Position numbers and translations under genes: made by a program. The notes under the pieces are model-generated. The model ran no database searches. It was not told the origin of the DNA and worked only from the letters and a program-made list of their open reading frames with translations. Shown here piece by piece: positions 1 to 8,503 of a stretch of DNA of 9,109 bases. Origin of the DNA: Actinomycetota bacterium (GTDB lineage Bacteria > Actinomycetota > Actinomycetes > Nanopelagicales > Nanopelagicaceae); contig WLGP01000026.1 in assembly GCA_009703165.1 (NCBI GenBank), positions 1-9,109 on the forward strand, given 5' to 3'. The stretch's first letter is position 1; the number at the start of each line of letters is the position of its first letter.

Positions 1-30
1 CTCATCTTCGCCTTAGACTGGACGATGTGA
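1..30 (+). CDS. Possible 3' end of an upstream gene (partial)
   Basis: An open frame enters from the window edge and encodes LIFALDWTM before a TGA at 28-30. That stop overlaps the GTG start of the MFS gene in a GTGA arrangement, the kind of stop/start overlap seen at other junctions in this run. Only nine codons are visible, so no product can be named and the frame may be chance. It is listed because it would mean the MFS gene is not the first gene of its operon. Confidence 0.3.
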   Translation, partial: LIFALDWTM

Positions 31-1265
31 GCCAAAGCCCTGAAGGAGTCGATCGCCACCAAGCGCGCGTAGTTAAGACACTTATTACAACTCAGGTTCT
101 TAACGGGGTTGGTGTTGCAGGAACCGTTGCCGCTGGCTCTCTCCTTGTCGCCTCGATTACCGATTCGGAGACTCTAGCTGGACTGGCTCAAACTTTCTCT
201 GTTCTTGGCGCAGCTGCGATGGCACTCCCCCTTGCACGTCTAACAAATCGTGGTGGTCGCAGGCTTGCACTCTCTGCCGGATTGATTACAGGACTCATCG
301 GATCTCTCTTTGCAATCTTCGGTGGTTCAACTGAAAACATCTACTTCATGTTGCTCGGTTCTTTCCTGGTTGGTGCGGCATCGGCCTCTGGTTATCAAGC
401 TCGCTTTGCAGCCATTGATTTAGCAGCACCAGATAAGCGAGCAAAGCAACTTTCACTCGTTGTCTGGGGATCAACAATCGGTGCGGTCACAGGACCTAAC
501 TTGATGGAGCCTTCAGGAAGAATCGCAGAGAACTTTGGCTTGCCACCTCTAGTTGGTCCATACATTGTCAGCGCTGTAACGCTAGGCCTTGCAGTCATTG
601 TCATCTTCTTGTTTCTACGTCCAGATCCTTATCTGACCGCGCATAAAGAAGCTCATGCAGCAGGCACCGACATTAAGAAGTCATTTAAAGAAACTTTTTC
701 ACACATTAAGAGCCAACCTGCTGCTCTCTTTGCCATTTCATCGATTGCAATTGGCCACCTTGTGATGGTGGCGGTAATGGTGATGACGCCAGTACATATG
801 AGACACGTTGATGTTACTCTTCAAGTTATTGGATTAGTCATCAGCATTCACGTTCTCGGTATGTATGCCTTTTCCCCTGTTGTTGGTTCCCTTACCGACA
901 GATTGGGGGCAATTCGCGTAATCCAACTTGGCGTCATCTTGCTTCTGGTTTCAACCATTATTTCAGGAACAGCAGCTGCAGATAATGCGATTCAACTTGG
1001 TATCGGACTCTTCTTCCTAGGTCTGGGTTGGTCATTTACTCTCATTGCCGGATCTACCCTGCTATCTGAATCTGTCGCTGATGAGATGCGCCCGTCATCT
1101 CAAGGAACCAGTGATCTGATCATGAATCTCATGGGAGCAGCAGGCGGTGCACTTGCAGGTGTAATCATCGGATTCCTGAATTACGGATGGCTCTGCTACT
1201 TCGCCTCTCTTCCTGTTATCGTCCTTGGCATCTGGTCCTACAGAATCAAGAGACCAGTAGCTTAA
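27..1265 (+). CDS. Major facilitator superfamily transporter
   Basis: This is a 412-residue integral membrane transporter with about 12 hydrophobic segments, the normal MFS size and layout. An MFS motif-A-like loop between helices 2 and 3 appears as LTNRGGRRLAL (about residues 71-81), and a second copy begins the C-terminal half as GSLTDRLGAIRV. A hydrophilic central loop (about residues 199-232) separates the halves. The substrate cannot be read from sequence; drug or metabolite efflux is plausible. The GTG start at 27 is chosen because it overlaps an upstream TGA (28-30) and leaves a short hydrophilic N-terminus before helix 1. The frame is open to the window edge, so an earlier start is possible. 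No good ribosome-binding site is seen, which would fit translational coupling. The DUF1905 gene follows after 4 bases. Confidence 0.9.
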   Translation: MSQSPEGVDRHQARVVKTLITTQVLNGVGVAGTVAAGSLLVASITDSETLAGLAQTFSVLGAAAMALPLARLTNRGGRRLALSAGLITGLIGSLFAIFGGSTENIYFMLLGSFLVGAASASGYQARFAAIDLAAPDKRAKQLSLVVWGSTIGAVTGPNLMEPSGRIAENFGLPPLVGPYIVSAVTLGLAVIVIFLFLRPDPYLTAHKEAHAAGTDIKKSFKETFSHIKSQPAALFAISSIAIGHLVMVAVMVMTPVHMRHVDVTLQVIGLVISIHVLGMYAFSPVVGSLTDRLGAIRVIQLGVILLLVSTIISGTAAADNAIQLGIGLFFLGLGWSFTLIAGSTLLSESVADEMRPSSQGTSDLIMNLMGAAGGALAGVIIGFLNYGWLCYFASLPVIVLGIWSYRIKRPVA

Positions 1266-1269
1266 GAAG

Positions 1270-1563
1270 ATGTCAGAGTTTATTTTCACTGGAGCAGTTT
1301 TTGAATGGCGTGGACCATCGCCCTATTACTTCATCGAGATTCCTGCAGCGCAAAGTGCCAAGATTAAAGAGCGTGCAACTCAATTAACTTATGGATGGGG
1401 CGTTATTCCGGTCATTGGTGTGATCGGTGAAACAGAATTTACAACCTCGTTGATTCCCAAAGAAGGTCTCTACCTGCTGCCAATTAAGAACGTCGTTCGC
1501 TTCGGAGAAAACTTGGAAGTTGGACAAGTTGTTCAGGCTAAACTCACTCTTGGAAAGGCTTGA
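1270..1563 (+). CDS. DUF1905 family protein
   Basis: This 97-residue protein resembles the DUF1905 family, a small beta-rich domain of unknown function. Family-like features are the opening FIFTGAVFEWRGPSPYYFIEIP (about residues 4-25, where a conserved aromatic segment precedes the Pro), the central GVIPVIGVIGETEFTTSLIP section, the LPIKNVVR segment and the closing GENLEVGQVVQAKLTL. In other bacteria the domain occurs alone or fused to a YdeI/OmdA-like C-terminal domain; here it stands alone. The gene starts 4 bases after the MFS stop with only a weak AAGAAG sequence upstream, and its TGA overlaps the next ATG. It is therefore part of the same transcription unit, but its neighbours do not point to a clear function. 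No signal peptide or membrane segment is present. Confidence 0.75.
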   Translation: MSEFIFTGAVFEWRGPSPYYFIEIPAAQSAKIKERATQLTYGWGVIPVIGVIGETEFTTSLIPKEGLYLLPIKNVVRFGENLEVGQVVQAKLTLGKA

Positions 1564-2114
1564 TGATGCGCAGATTTTTTAAACTTTCGACAGTGCTTCT
1601 ACTCAGTGCTGTATCTGCTTTTGCATCCACGCCTGCCTTTGCTCACTCTTCCTTGATCTCCTCTGATCCTGCGCAGGGTTCGGTAGTTGAAGTGATCCCC
1701 TCAGATTTCGCGTTGACATTTAATGAGGAACTGATCTCTATTGAGGGCCAGAGCGTAAACAAACTCTCGCTTTCCGATGCTAGCGGTATCAATTACTCGC
1801 TATCTGAAACCAATATTGCAGGTGAGGTTCTCTCAGCTTCTGTAACCGCTGGCCCATATCCGGCAGGAGAATATCTGCTGACATATCGAGCAGTATCGGC
1901 AGATGGCCATCCGATTACTGGAGAGATTACCTTCACTGTTCAATCGTCAATAACGATTGATTCTCCAATGGAGGAACCTGTCACTACATCGACCACCACC
2001 GAACCCGAACCAACAGGAGCGCTAACGTATCTATTGATCGGCCTCATGCTTCTCTTGGGAATAGCATCGCGTGTGTGGTCGAATAGAAAGGCACGTCGTG
2101 GCCAAGGTAATTGA
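1563..2114 (+). CDS. CopC-domain copper-binding protein, membrane anchored
   Basis: This is an exported copper-binding protein of the CopC/YcnJ type. Numbered from the ATG at 1566, residues 1-26 form a signal peptide (basic MRRFFK, a hydrophobic core, then TPAFA), so cleavage would leave His27 as the first mature residue. CopC proteins bind Cu(II) through that N-terminal His together with the Asp and His of a DGH motif; here these are Asp113 and His115 in SADGHPITG. There is no Met-rich Cu(I) loop. A Thr/Pro/Glu linker (about 132-150) leads to one transmembrane helix (about 151-170) and a basic tail, so the domain is tethered outside the membrane without a fused CopD. GGAAAGG at 1552-1558 serves either the ATG at 1563, which overlaps the upstream TGA, or the better-spaced ATG at 1566. 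A copper delivery or sequestration role is inferred from the family. Confidence 0.85.
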   Translation: MMRRFFKLSTVLLLSAVSAFASTPAFAHSSLISSDPAQGSVVEVIPSDFALTFNEELISIEGQSVNKLSLSDASGINYSLSETNIAGEVLSASVTAGPYPAGEYLLTYRAVSADGHPITGEITFTVQSSITIDSPMEEPVTTSTTTEPEPTGALTYLLIGLMLLLGIASRVWSNRKARRGQGN

Positions 2115-2405
2115 GGTAGATGGCGAGTTAGTTCTCCAACTTTCTCTGCGTGAAAAGATCTTTGCCTTTCACGGCAATCCTCGTGCCAAGGCATCAGATT
2201 TAATCTCTACAACTGAGATGGAAAATCCTTGGCGCAAAGAAGTCTTACGCGGAATGCGTGCTCCCGGGACAGCAATTCCATACATTGTTCTCCTTGGAAC
2301 GATGCGATTTAAAGGTGGAAAAGATTTCACCGCAATCTACAAACGTGGAGCTGTTCGTATCTATGAATTTCAAGCAGGTGAATTTAAGCGCTGGATAGTC
2401 TCACT

Positions 2406-2409
<4 letters not shown>
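2098..2409 (+). CDS. Small conserved protein of unknown function
   Basis: This 103-residue soluble protein resembles a family I associate with actinobacterial genomes, with a segment of the type RGMRAPGTAIPYIVLLGTMR (residues 44-63) followed by KDFTAIYKRGAVRIYEF. The pattern of short beta strands and the single domain size suggest a PH-like beta fold, but this is inference and no catalytic motif is visible. The GTG at 2098 is chosen over earlier frames because AGAAAGG at 2085-2091 sits 6 bases upstream. It overlaps the end of the copC-like gene by 17 bases. Its TGA overlaps the next ATG (ATGA at 2406-2409), so it is translationally coupled to the alkD-like gene. No signal peptide or membrane helix is present. 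Confidence 0.75.
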
Positions 2410-5301
<2,892 letters not shown>

Positions 5302-5310
5302 TTAGTCTAA
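5302..5310. promoter_or_regulatory. Candidate operator in the katG leader (TTAGTCTAA palindrome)
   Basis: TTAGTCTAA is an odd-length perfect palindrome (TTAG, T, CTAA) inside the AT-rich part of the katG upstream region. It extends imperfectly to seven bases per arm, with 5 of 7 matching. On the minus strand TATACA, a weak candidate -10 element, lies just downstream at 5291-5296. An AT-rich inverted repeat at a katG promoter could be a site for a Fur/PerR-type peroxide sensor, but the match is short and no regulator gene is nearby. A GC-rich inverted repeat, CCCCG at 5315-5319 and CGGGG at 5335-5339, flanks it upstream. Confidence 0.3.
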
Positions 5311-5360
5311 CTAGCCCCGCGTGGATCCGCTATTCGGGGATGGCCTGCCCGGGTCAATCT

Positions 5361-5374
5361 TGTAATATCACCCT
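5361..5374 (+). promoter_or_regulatory. Candidate -10 element for a leaderless transcript
   Basis: TGTAAT at 5361-5366 matches the TATAAT consensus at five of six positions and ends 8 bases before the ATG at 5375. A transcript starting at the usual distance from this element would begin at or within a base or two of the A of the start codon. No Shine-Dalgarno sequence lies between them (TATCACCCT precedes the ATG). Together this supports leaderless translation, which is common in Actinobacteria. No convincing -35 element is seen. Confidence 0.55.
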
Positions 5375-5932
5375 ATGGCAGCCTCAGATGGTGATCGCGA
5401 AAAGTTCTTTCCGCTTATTGAGAAAAAGTACGGCGAGAAGATGGCGTATTGGTTTGCCATCATGGCAAAACTTGAAGGCAAGAAATATCCAGAGCAAATC
5501 TCACATCTTCGTGAGAATTACGGTTTTAGCCAGGCTCATGCCAATGCCCTCGTGATGTATTCGCGAGGTTCAACATCTGCCAAGCGCCACGAATCCCCTG
5601 CTGCATACTTCAAGACGATCGATCCAAAGCAGGCTAAAAAGGTGAAAGAGATCATCAAGATCATCACCACCAAATATCCTGATCTCGAGTTAGTTGTTGC
5701 GTGGAATCAACCAATGCTCAAGAAGGGTGGCGACTATGTCTTTGGGGCATCTGTTTCAAAGAACCACATCTCGATCGCACCGTGGGGCGATGTTCTTAAG
5801 GATTTCGCAGCCAAATTCGAAAAGCATGAGGGCGTGCGCGTCACCAAAAAGACCGTTGCAGTTCCTAAAGATTGGGAGGTCGATACAAAGCTTCTCTTGG
5901 CCATGATCGCCGCTCGACTCAAGGAGCTCTAG
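5375..5932 (+). CDS. DUF4287-DUF1801 two-domain protein
   Basis: This 185-residue cytoplasmic protein joins two small domains. Residues about 5-67 resemble DUF4287, a helical domain ending in HANALVMYSRGS. After a short linker, residues about 85-183 resemble DUF1801, with YPDLELVVAWNQPMLKKGG, VFGASVSKNHISIAPWG and a C-terminal helix. DUF1801 includes YdhG/Fra of Bacillus subtilis, described as a frataxin-like iron chaperone, but most members are uncharacterised, so an iron role here is only a suggestion. The ATG at 5375 is supported by a -10-like TGTAAT eight bases upstream and the lack of a ribosome-binding site, as for leaderless genes. It is transcribed divergently from katG across 109 bases. 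The protein is rich in Lys and has no membrane segment. Confidence 0.8.
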   Translation: MAASDGDREKFFPLIEKKYGEKMAYWFAIMAKLEGKKYPEQISHLRENYGFSQAHANALVMYSRGSTSAKRHESPAAYFKTIDPKQAKKVKEIIKIITTKYPDLELVVAWNQPMLKKGGDYVFGASVSKNHISIAPWGDVLKDFAAKFEKHEGVRVTKKTVAVPKDWEVDTKLLLAMIAARLKEL

Positions 5933-5955
5933 CCCTTTTTTCGCCTCTTTGGCCT

Positions 5956-5971
5956 ATACCCCCAGGGGTAT
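5956..5971. promoter_or_regulatory. CsoR/CstR-type operator
   Basis: ATACCCCCAGGGGTAT is a perfect inverted repeat of ATACCCC and GGGGTAT around a CA centre. GC-rich palindromes of this form, with ATACC/GGTAT-like ends around runs of C and G, are the known targets of the CsoR/CstR (DUF156) family of copper- or persulfide-sensing repressors. It lies 29 bases before the ATG of a persulfide-dioxygenase-like gene and overlaps the candidate -10 element by three bases, so binding would block transcription. I see no second copy in the window. Persulfide sensing (CstR-like) is favoured by the downstream genes; copper sensing (CsoR) cannot be excluded from the site alone. Confidence 0.75.
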
Positions 5972-5974
5972 GCT
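5969..5974 (+). promoter_or_regulatory. Candidate -10 element of the sulfur operon
   Basis: TATGCT fits the actinobacterial TANNNT pattern and begins within the right arm of the palindrome. TACTCT at 5974-5979 is an alternative. No clear -35 match is found about 17 bases upstream. A start near 5981-5985 would leave a leader of about 15-20 bases containing the ribosome-binding site at 5990-5995. Confidence 0.4.
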
Positions 5975-6000
5975 ACTCTCTTCCTCGAAAGGGAGAAAAA

Positions 6001-7407
6001 ATGTCGATTCAGATTATCAATATTGATACACCCACACTTGGAGACCGCGGTTACATTGCCCATGATGGCAAGACCGCATTGGTCGTAGATCCGCAGCGAG
6101 ATATTGATCGCGTTGAAAAGATCCTCACCGATAACAATTTGTCGCTCGGTACCGTTGTTGAGACCCACATGCATAATGACTATGTCAGCGGTGGTCTAGT
6201 GCTTGCTCGCAAATACCAAGCTGATTACATCACTAGCGCAGAAGATACAGTCTCTTTCGAACGCACTGCAGCTAAAGATTTAGATGAGTTCAATGTCGGT
6301 AACTTTGCAATCAAAGCCCTCCACACACCTGGACATACCTTTACCCACCTTTCATATATCTTGCTTGACCCAACTGGCAATGCCCAAGGAATCTTCACCG
6401 GTGGATCACTTCTCCATGGATCTACAGGGCGTCCAGATCTTCTCGGCCAAGATCACGCGCCAACACTTGCAGGACTTCAACATGGATCTGCTCACCGCAT
6501 GGCAGAGATGCTTGAGGATAAGACTCCCATTTTTCCAACACATGGCTTTGGATCATTCTGCGCGGCAACATCAACTTCTGGTGATTCATCAACAATCCGG
6601 GATGAGAAACGTTCTAACCCAGCGCTCTTGCTCTCAGCAGAGCGATTTATCTCTGAGACTCTTGCAGGGCTAGATGTCTTTCCTGCCTATTACAAACATA
6701 TGGGCCCGGCTAACCATGCAGGTCCTGGTCCAATTGATCTGAGTGAACTTCCACGACTAAGTAGCCAAGAACTTCTTAAAGTAATTGCTGGAAACTCTTG
6801 GGTGGTAGACCTTCGCGATAAAGAGACGTGGGCTAAGGGTCACCTACCCGGCACGTTAAGCGTTGGAGTCTCAGGTTCATTTGCAACATACCTCGGATGG
6901 CTCTTTCCTTACGAGAACGAACTCGTATTGATCTCAGATAAGGCTGCAGATATTGCAGAAGCTCAGCGCGAACTTGTTCGAATCGGCATTGACCGCCCAT
7001 CAGCTAGCTTTATTGGTGAGATCTCATCTGTTGATAAAAACATCGATACTCCCCTTGTCACCTTTAACGATGTGCCAGCAGCGCTAGAAGATTCAGGGAT
7101 TGTTGTCCTCGATGTTCGTAGAAATAGTGAACGAGAGGCTTCACATATTCAAGGAAGTGCGCACATTCCACTTCACGAACTCAGCCTGCGAATGGCAGAG
7201 GTGCCCACCGATAAGACCATCTGGGTCCACTGTGCAGGTGCTTACCGAGCATCAATTGCAGCGAGTATTATTCAAAATACTGGCCGCACGGTGGTCTTGA
7301 TCAATGAACCTTACGAGAAGGCGCTCAGCGTTGCAGAACTGACTCTGCTCTCTGGCGGAATTGATCATGGTCCCGTTGCCCCATCTGATGTAAAAGCAAC
7401 TGCATAA
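6001..7407 (+). CDS. Metallo-beta-lactamase/rhodanese fusion, CstB/persulfide-dioxygenase-like
   Basis: This 468-residue protein has the three-part layout of CstB: a persulfide-dioxygenase-type metallo-beta-lactamase domain (about 1-245), a degenerate rhodanese domain (about 250-345) and an active-looking rhodanese domain (about 355-455). Such enzymes oxidise low-molecular-weight persulfides and transfer sulfane sulfur, protecting the cytoplasm from sulfide stress. Visible metal-site residues are His56, His58 and Asp60 in THMHNDY, His112 in TPGHT and His181 in PTHGFGSFC. The iron-binding Asp of ETHE1 (TGDALL) appears replaced by Gly135 in FTGGSLL. The first rhodanese domain has no Cys at the active loop (LISDKAAD), while the second has Cys411 in HCAGAYRAS. 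The ATG at 6001 follows AGGGAG at 5990-5995, which decides the start; longer upstream frames run through the operator. A rhodanese gene follows after 9 bases. Confidence 0.88.
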   Translation: MSIQIINIDTPTLGDRGYIAHDGKTALVVDPQRDIDRVEKILTDNNLSLGTVVETHMHNDYVSGGLVLARKYQADYITSAEDTVSFERTAAKDLDEFNVGNFAIKALHTPGHTFTHLSYILLDPTGNAQGIFTGGSLLHGSTGRPDLLGQDHAPTLAGLQHGSAHRMAEMLEDKTPIFPTHGFGSFCAATSTSGDSSTIRDEKRSNPALLLSAERFISETLAGLDVFPAYYKHMGPANHAGPGPIDLSELPRLSSQELLKVIAGNSWVVDLRDKETWAKGHLPGTLSVGVSGSFATYLGWLFPYENELVLISDKAADIAEAQRELVRIGIDRPSASFIGEISSVDKNIDTPLVTFNDVPAALEDSGIVVLDVRRNSEREASHIQGSAHIPLHELSLRMAEVPTDKTIWVHCAGAYRASIAASIIQNTGRTVVLINEPYEKALSVAELTLLSGGIDHGPVAPSDVKATA

Positions 7408-7416
7408 GGAGAGATC

Positions 7417-7740
7417 ATGGAGATCGTTACACCACAAGAAGCCCTTTCAATGGTCACCTCAGGTCAGGCATATGGCATTGATGTCAGAGAACAAGAAGAG
7501 TGGGATGGCGGACATTACGATCAATTCACTCTTCATCCGTTGAGCACCTTGAGCGCCGAGGCGATTCCAACGGATAAGCCAGTCATCTTTATCTGTCGTT
7601 CAGGAAAGCGCTCTGCTCAGGCATGTGCAACGGTAGAGCCAACAGGAATCACTGCAATGAACATGGATGGTGGAATGCTCGCGTGGCAAGAAGCTGGACT
7701 ACCAATGAGCGCAGTTAATGGCGCTCCACTGATTTCATAA
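7417..7740 (+). CDS. Single-domain rhodanese-like sulfurtransferase
   Basis: This 107-residue protein is a stand-alone rhodanese domain. It has the early conserved YGIDVREQEEWDGGHYD (about 19-35), corresponding to the usual DVR-x-x-x-E-x-x-x-G-H-I signature, and the active-site loop with Cys60 in CRSGKRS. It then ends with MNMDGGMLAWQEAGLPM, the usual closing motif. It probably carries sulfane sulfur as a Cys-persulfide between thiols or to acceptors such as sulfite or cyanide; the natural substrate is unknown. It has no export signal. AGGAG at 7407-7411 lies 5 bases before the ATG, overlapping the stop of the upstream gene by one base. The TauE gene begins 3 bases after its stop, so all three genes form one operon. 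In context it likely cooperates with the persulfide-dioxygenase-like enzyme. Confidence 0.92.
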   Translation: MEIVTPQEALSMVTSGQAYGIDVREQEEWDGGHYDQFTLHPLSTLSAEAIPTDKPVIFICRSGKRSAQACATVEPTGITAMNMDGGMLAWQEAGLPMSAVNGAPLIS

Positions 7741-7746
7741 TCAGTG
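7727..7746 (+). repeat. Hairpin covering the rhodanese stop and the TauE start
   Basis: CACTGATT at 7727-7734 and AATCAGTG at 7739-7746 are perfect 8-base complements separated by the 4-base loop TCAT. The 3' arm begins within the rhodanese stop codon (7738-7740) and ends with the GTG start of the TauE gene (7744-7746). In RNA this would bury the TauE start codon until a ribosome finishing the rhodanese gene opens the stem. Confidence 0.55.
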
Positions 7747-8487
7747 ACTCTTGTTCTAGGTCTCTTATTAGGGGCAATCGTTGGCAGTGTTCTAGGTTTA
7801 ATTGGTGCAGGTGGAGCAATTCTTGCTGTACCCGGATTAGTTGCAGTACTTGGCTTATCTGCAACAGCAGCAACAACTAGTTCGACAATCATTGTGGGCT
7901 CTGCTGCACTTGCTGGCGCTCTTCGACGTAGAGGTACAGGAACGCTCAATGTAAAGGTGGGGCTAACTTTTTCCGCCCTCGGAATCCTGGGCACATTCTT
8001 TGGAACTTTGCTTCTCACCATCATTCCCGAGAATGTTGTTCTAGTTCTCTTCGCCCTTCTCATGTTTGGTGCAGCCTATGGAATGTGTTGCTACAAAGTC
8101 CGCGAAGCCAATACAGATAAACCAAAGTGGAGCGCGGTAATCATCGCTGCAACTGGAGTCGGTGTTTTGACAGGGCTCCTGGGAGTTGGCGGCGGATTCC
8201 TTATCGTTCCAGCACTTGTCTTGCTCCTTAAAGTGCCGGCTAAAGTTGCCGCAGGAACCTCTCTCGTTGCGATTTCAGCCAATTCCTTATTGGCATTTCT
8301 GCTTCGCAATGAGTTTTGGCCTGAGATTCCGATTACAGAGATAGCAATATTCACTTTCTCTGCAATCATCGCCTCAACGCTATTAACACCTGTAGCCGCC
8401 AGACTTAATGCCAAGGTAATGCAACGAACATTTTCGGTAATTATTGTGCTCGTTGCACTCTATACCTTGGTCACCAGTGTGATCTAA
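7744..8487 (+). CDS. TauE/SafE family membrane permease (sulfur anion exporter)
   Basis: This 247-residue polytopic membrane protein belongs to the TauE/SafE family, linked to the export of sulfite, sulfoacetate or other small anions. It shows the internal duplication typical of the family: GLIGAGGAILAVPGLV near residues 19-34 and LLGVGGGFLIVPALVLL near residues 145-161, each with the G-x-G-G-x(4)-VP pattern. About 7-8 hydrophobic segments are visible, with a basic loop ALRRRGTG after the second. The GTG at 7744 is chosen because it places the first helix at the usual distance from the N-terminus. There is no ribosome-binding site, and the start codon lies in a hairpin, so it probably depends on coupling to the rhodanese gene 3 bases upstream. 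TauE accompanies persulfide detoxification genes in cst operons, where it may export sulfite or thiosulfate; that role is inferred. Confidence 0.9.
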   Translation: MTLVLGLLLGAIVGSVLGLIGAGGAILAVPGLVAVLGLSATAATTSSTIIVGSAALAGALRRRGTGTLNVKVGLTFSALGILGTFFGTLLLTIIPENVVLVLFALLMFGAAYGMCCYKVREANTDKPKWSAVIIAATGVGVLTGLLGVGGGFLIVPALVLLLKVPAKVAAGTSLVAISANSLLAFLLRNEFWPEIPITEIAIFTFSAIIASTLLTPVAARLNAKVMQRTFSVIIVLVALYTLVTSVI

Positions 8488-8503
8488 GCCGAAGAGTTGA
8501 GAG

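Noticed and set aside
1940..1960. Perfect 8-base inverted repeat TCAATCGT/ACGATTGA with a 5-base loop inside the copC-like gene
   Set aside because: About one such stem is expected by chance in 9 kb. It is internal to a coding region, at the domain/linker junction, has no T-run, and no functional position suggests a role.
2071..2097. Earlier GTG start for the small protein that follows the copC-like gene
   Set aside because: It would overlap the copC-like gene further and lacks a ribosome-binding site; AGAAAGG is correctly spaced for the GTG at 2098.
5918..5945. Possible terminator after the DUF4287-DUF1801 gene (AAGG...CCTT followed by a T-run)
   Set aside because: The stem is only about four base pairs with a loop of nine, too weak to call; the T-run alone is not enough.
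5872..6000. Longer N-terminus for the metallo-beta-lactamase/rhodanese protein from an upstream in-frame start
   Set aside because: It would run through the end of the previous gene, the operator and the ribosome-binding site; the ATG at 6001 has AGGGAG five bases upstream and gives the normal domain start.
7617..8063. 148-codon open frame on the minus strand opposite the rhodanese and TauE genes
   Set aside because: Its translation is rich in Pro, Arg, Thr and Ala with no domain-like pattern and it lies opposite well-supported genes; it is a codon-bias shadow.
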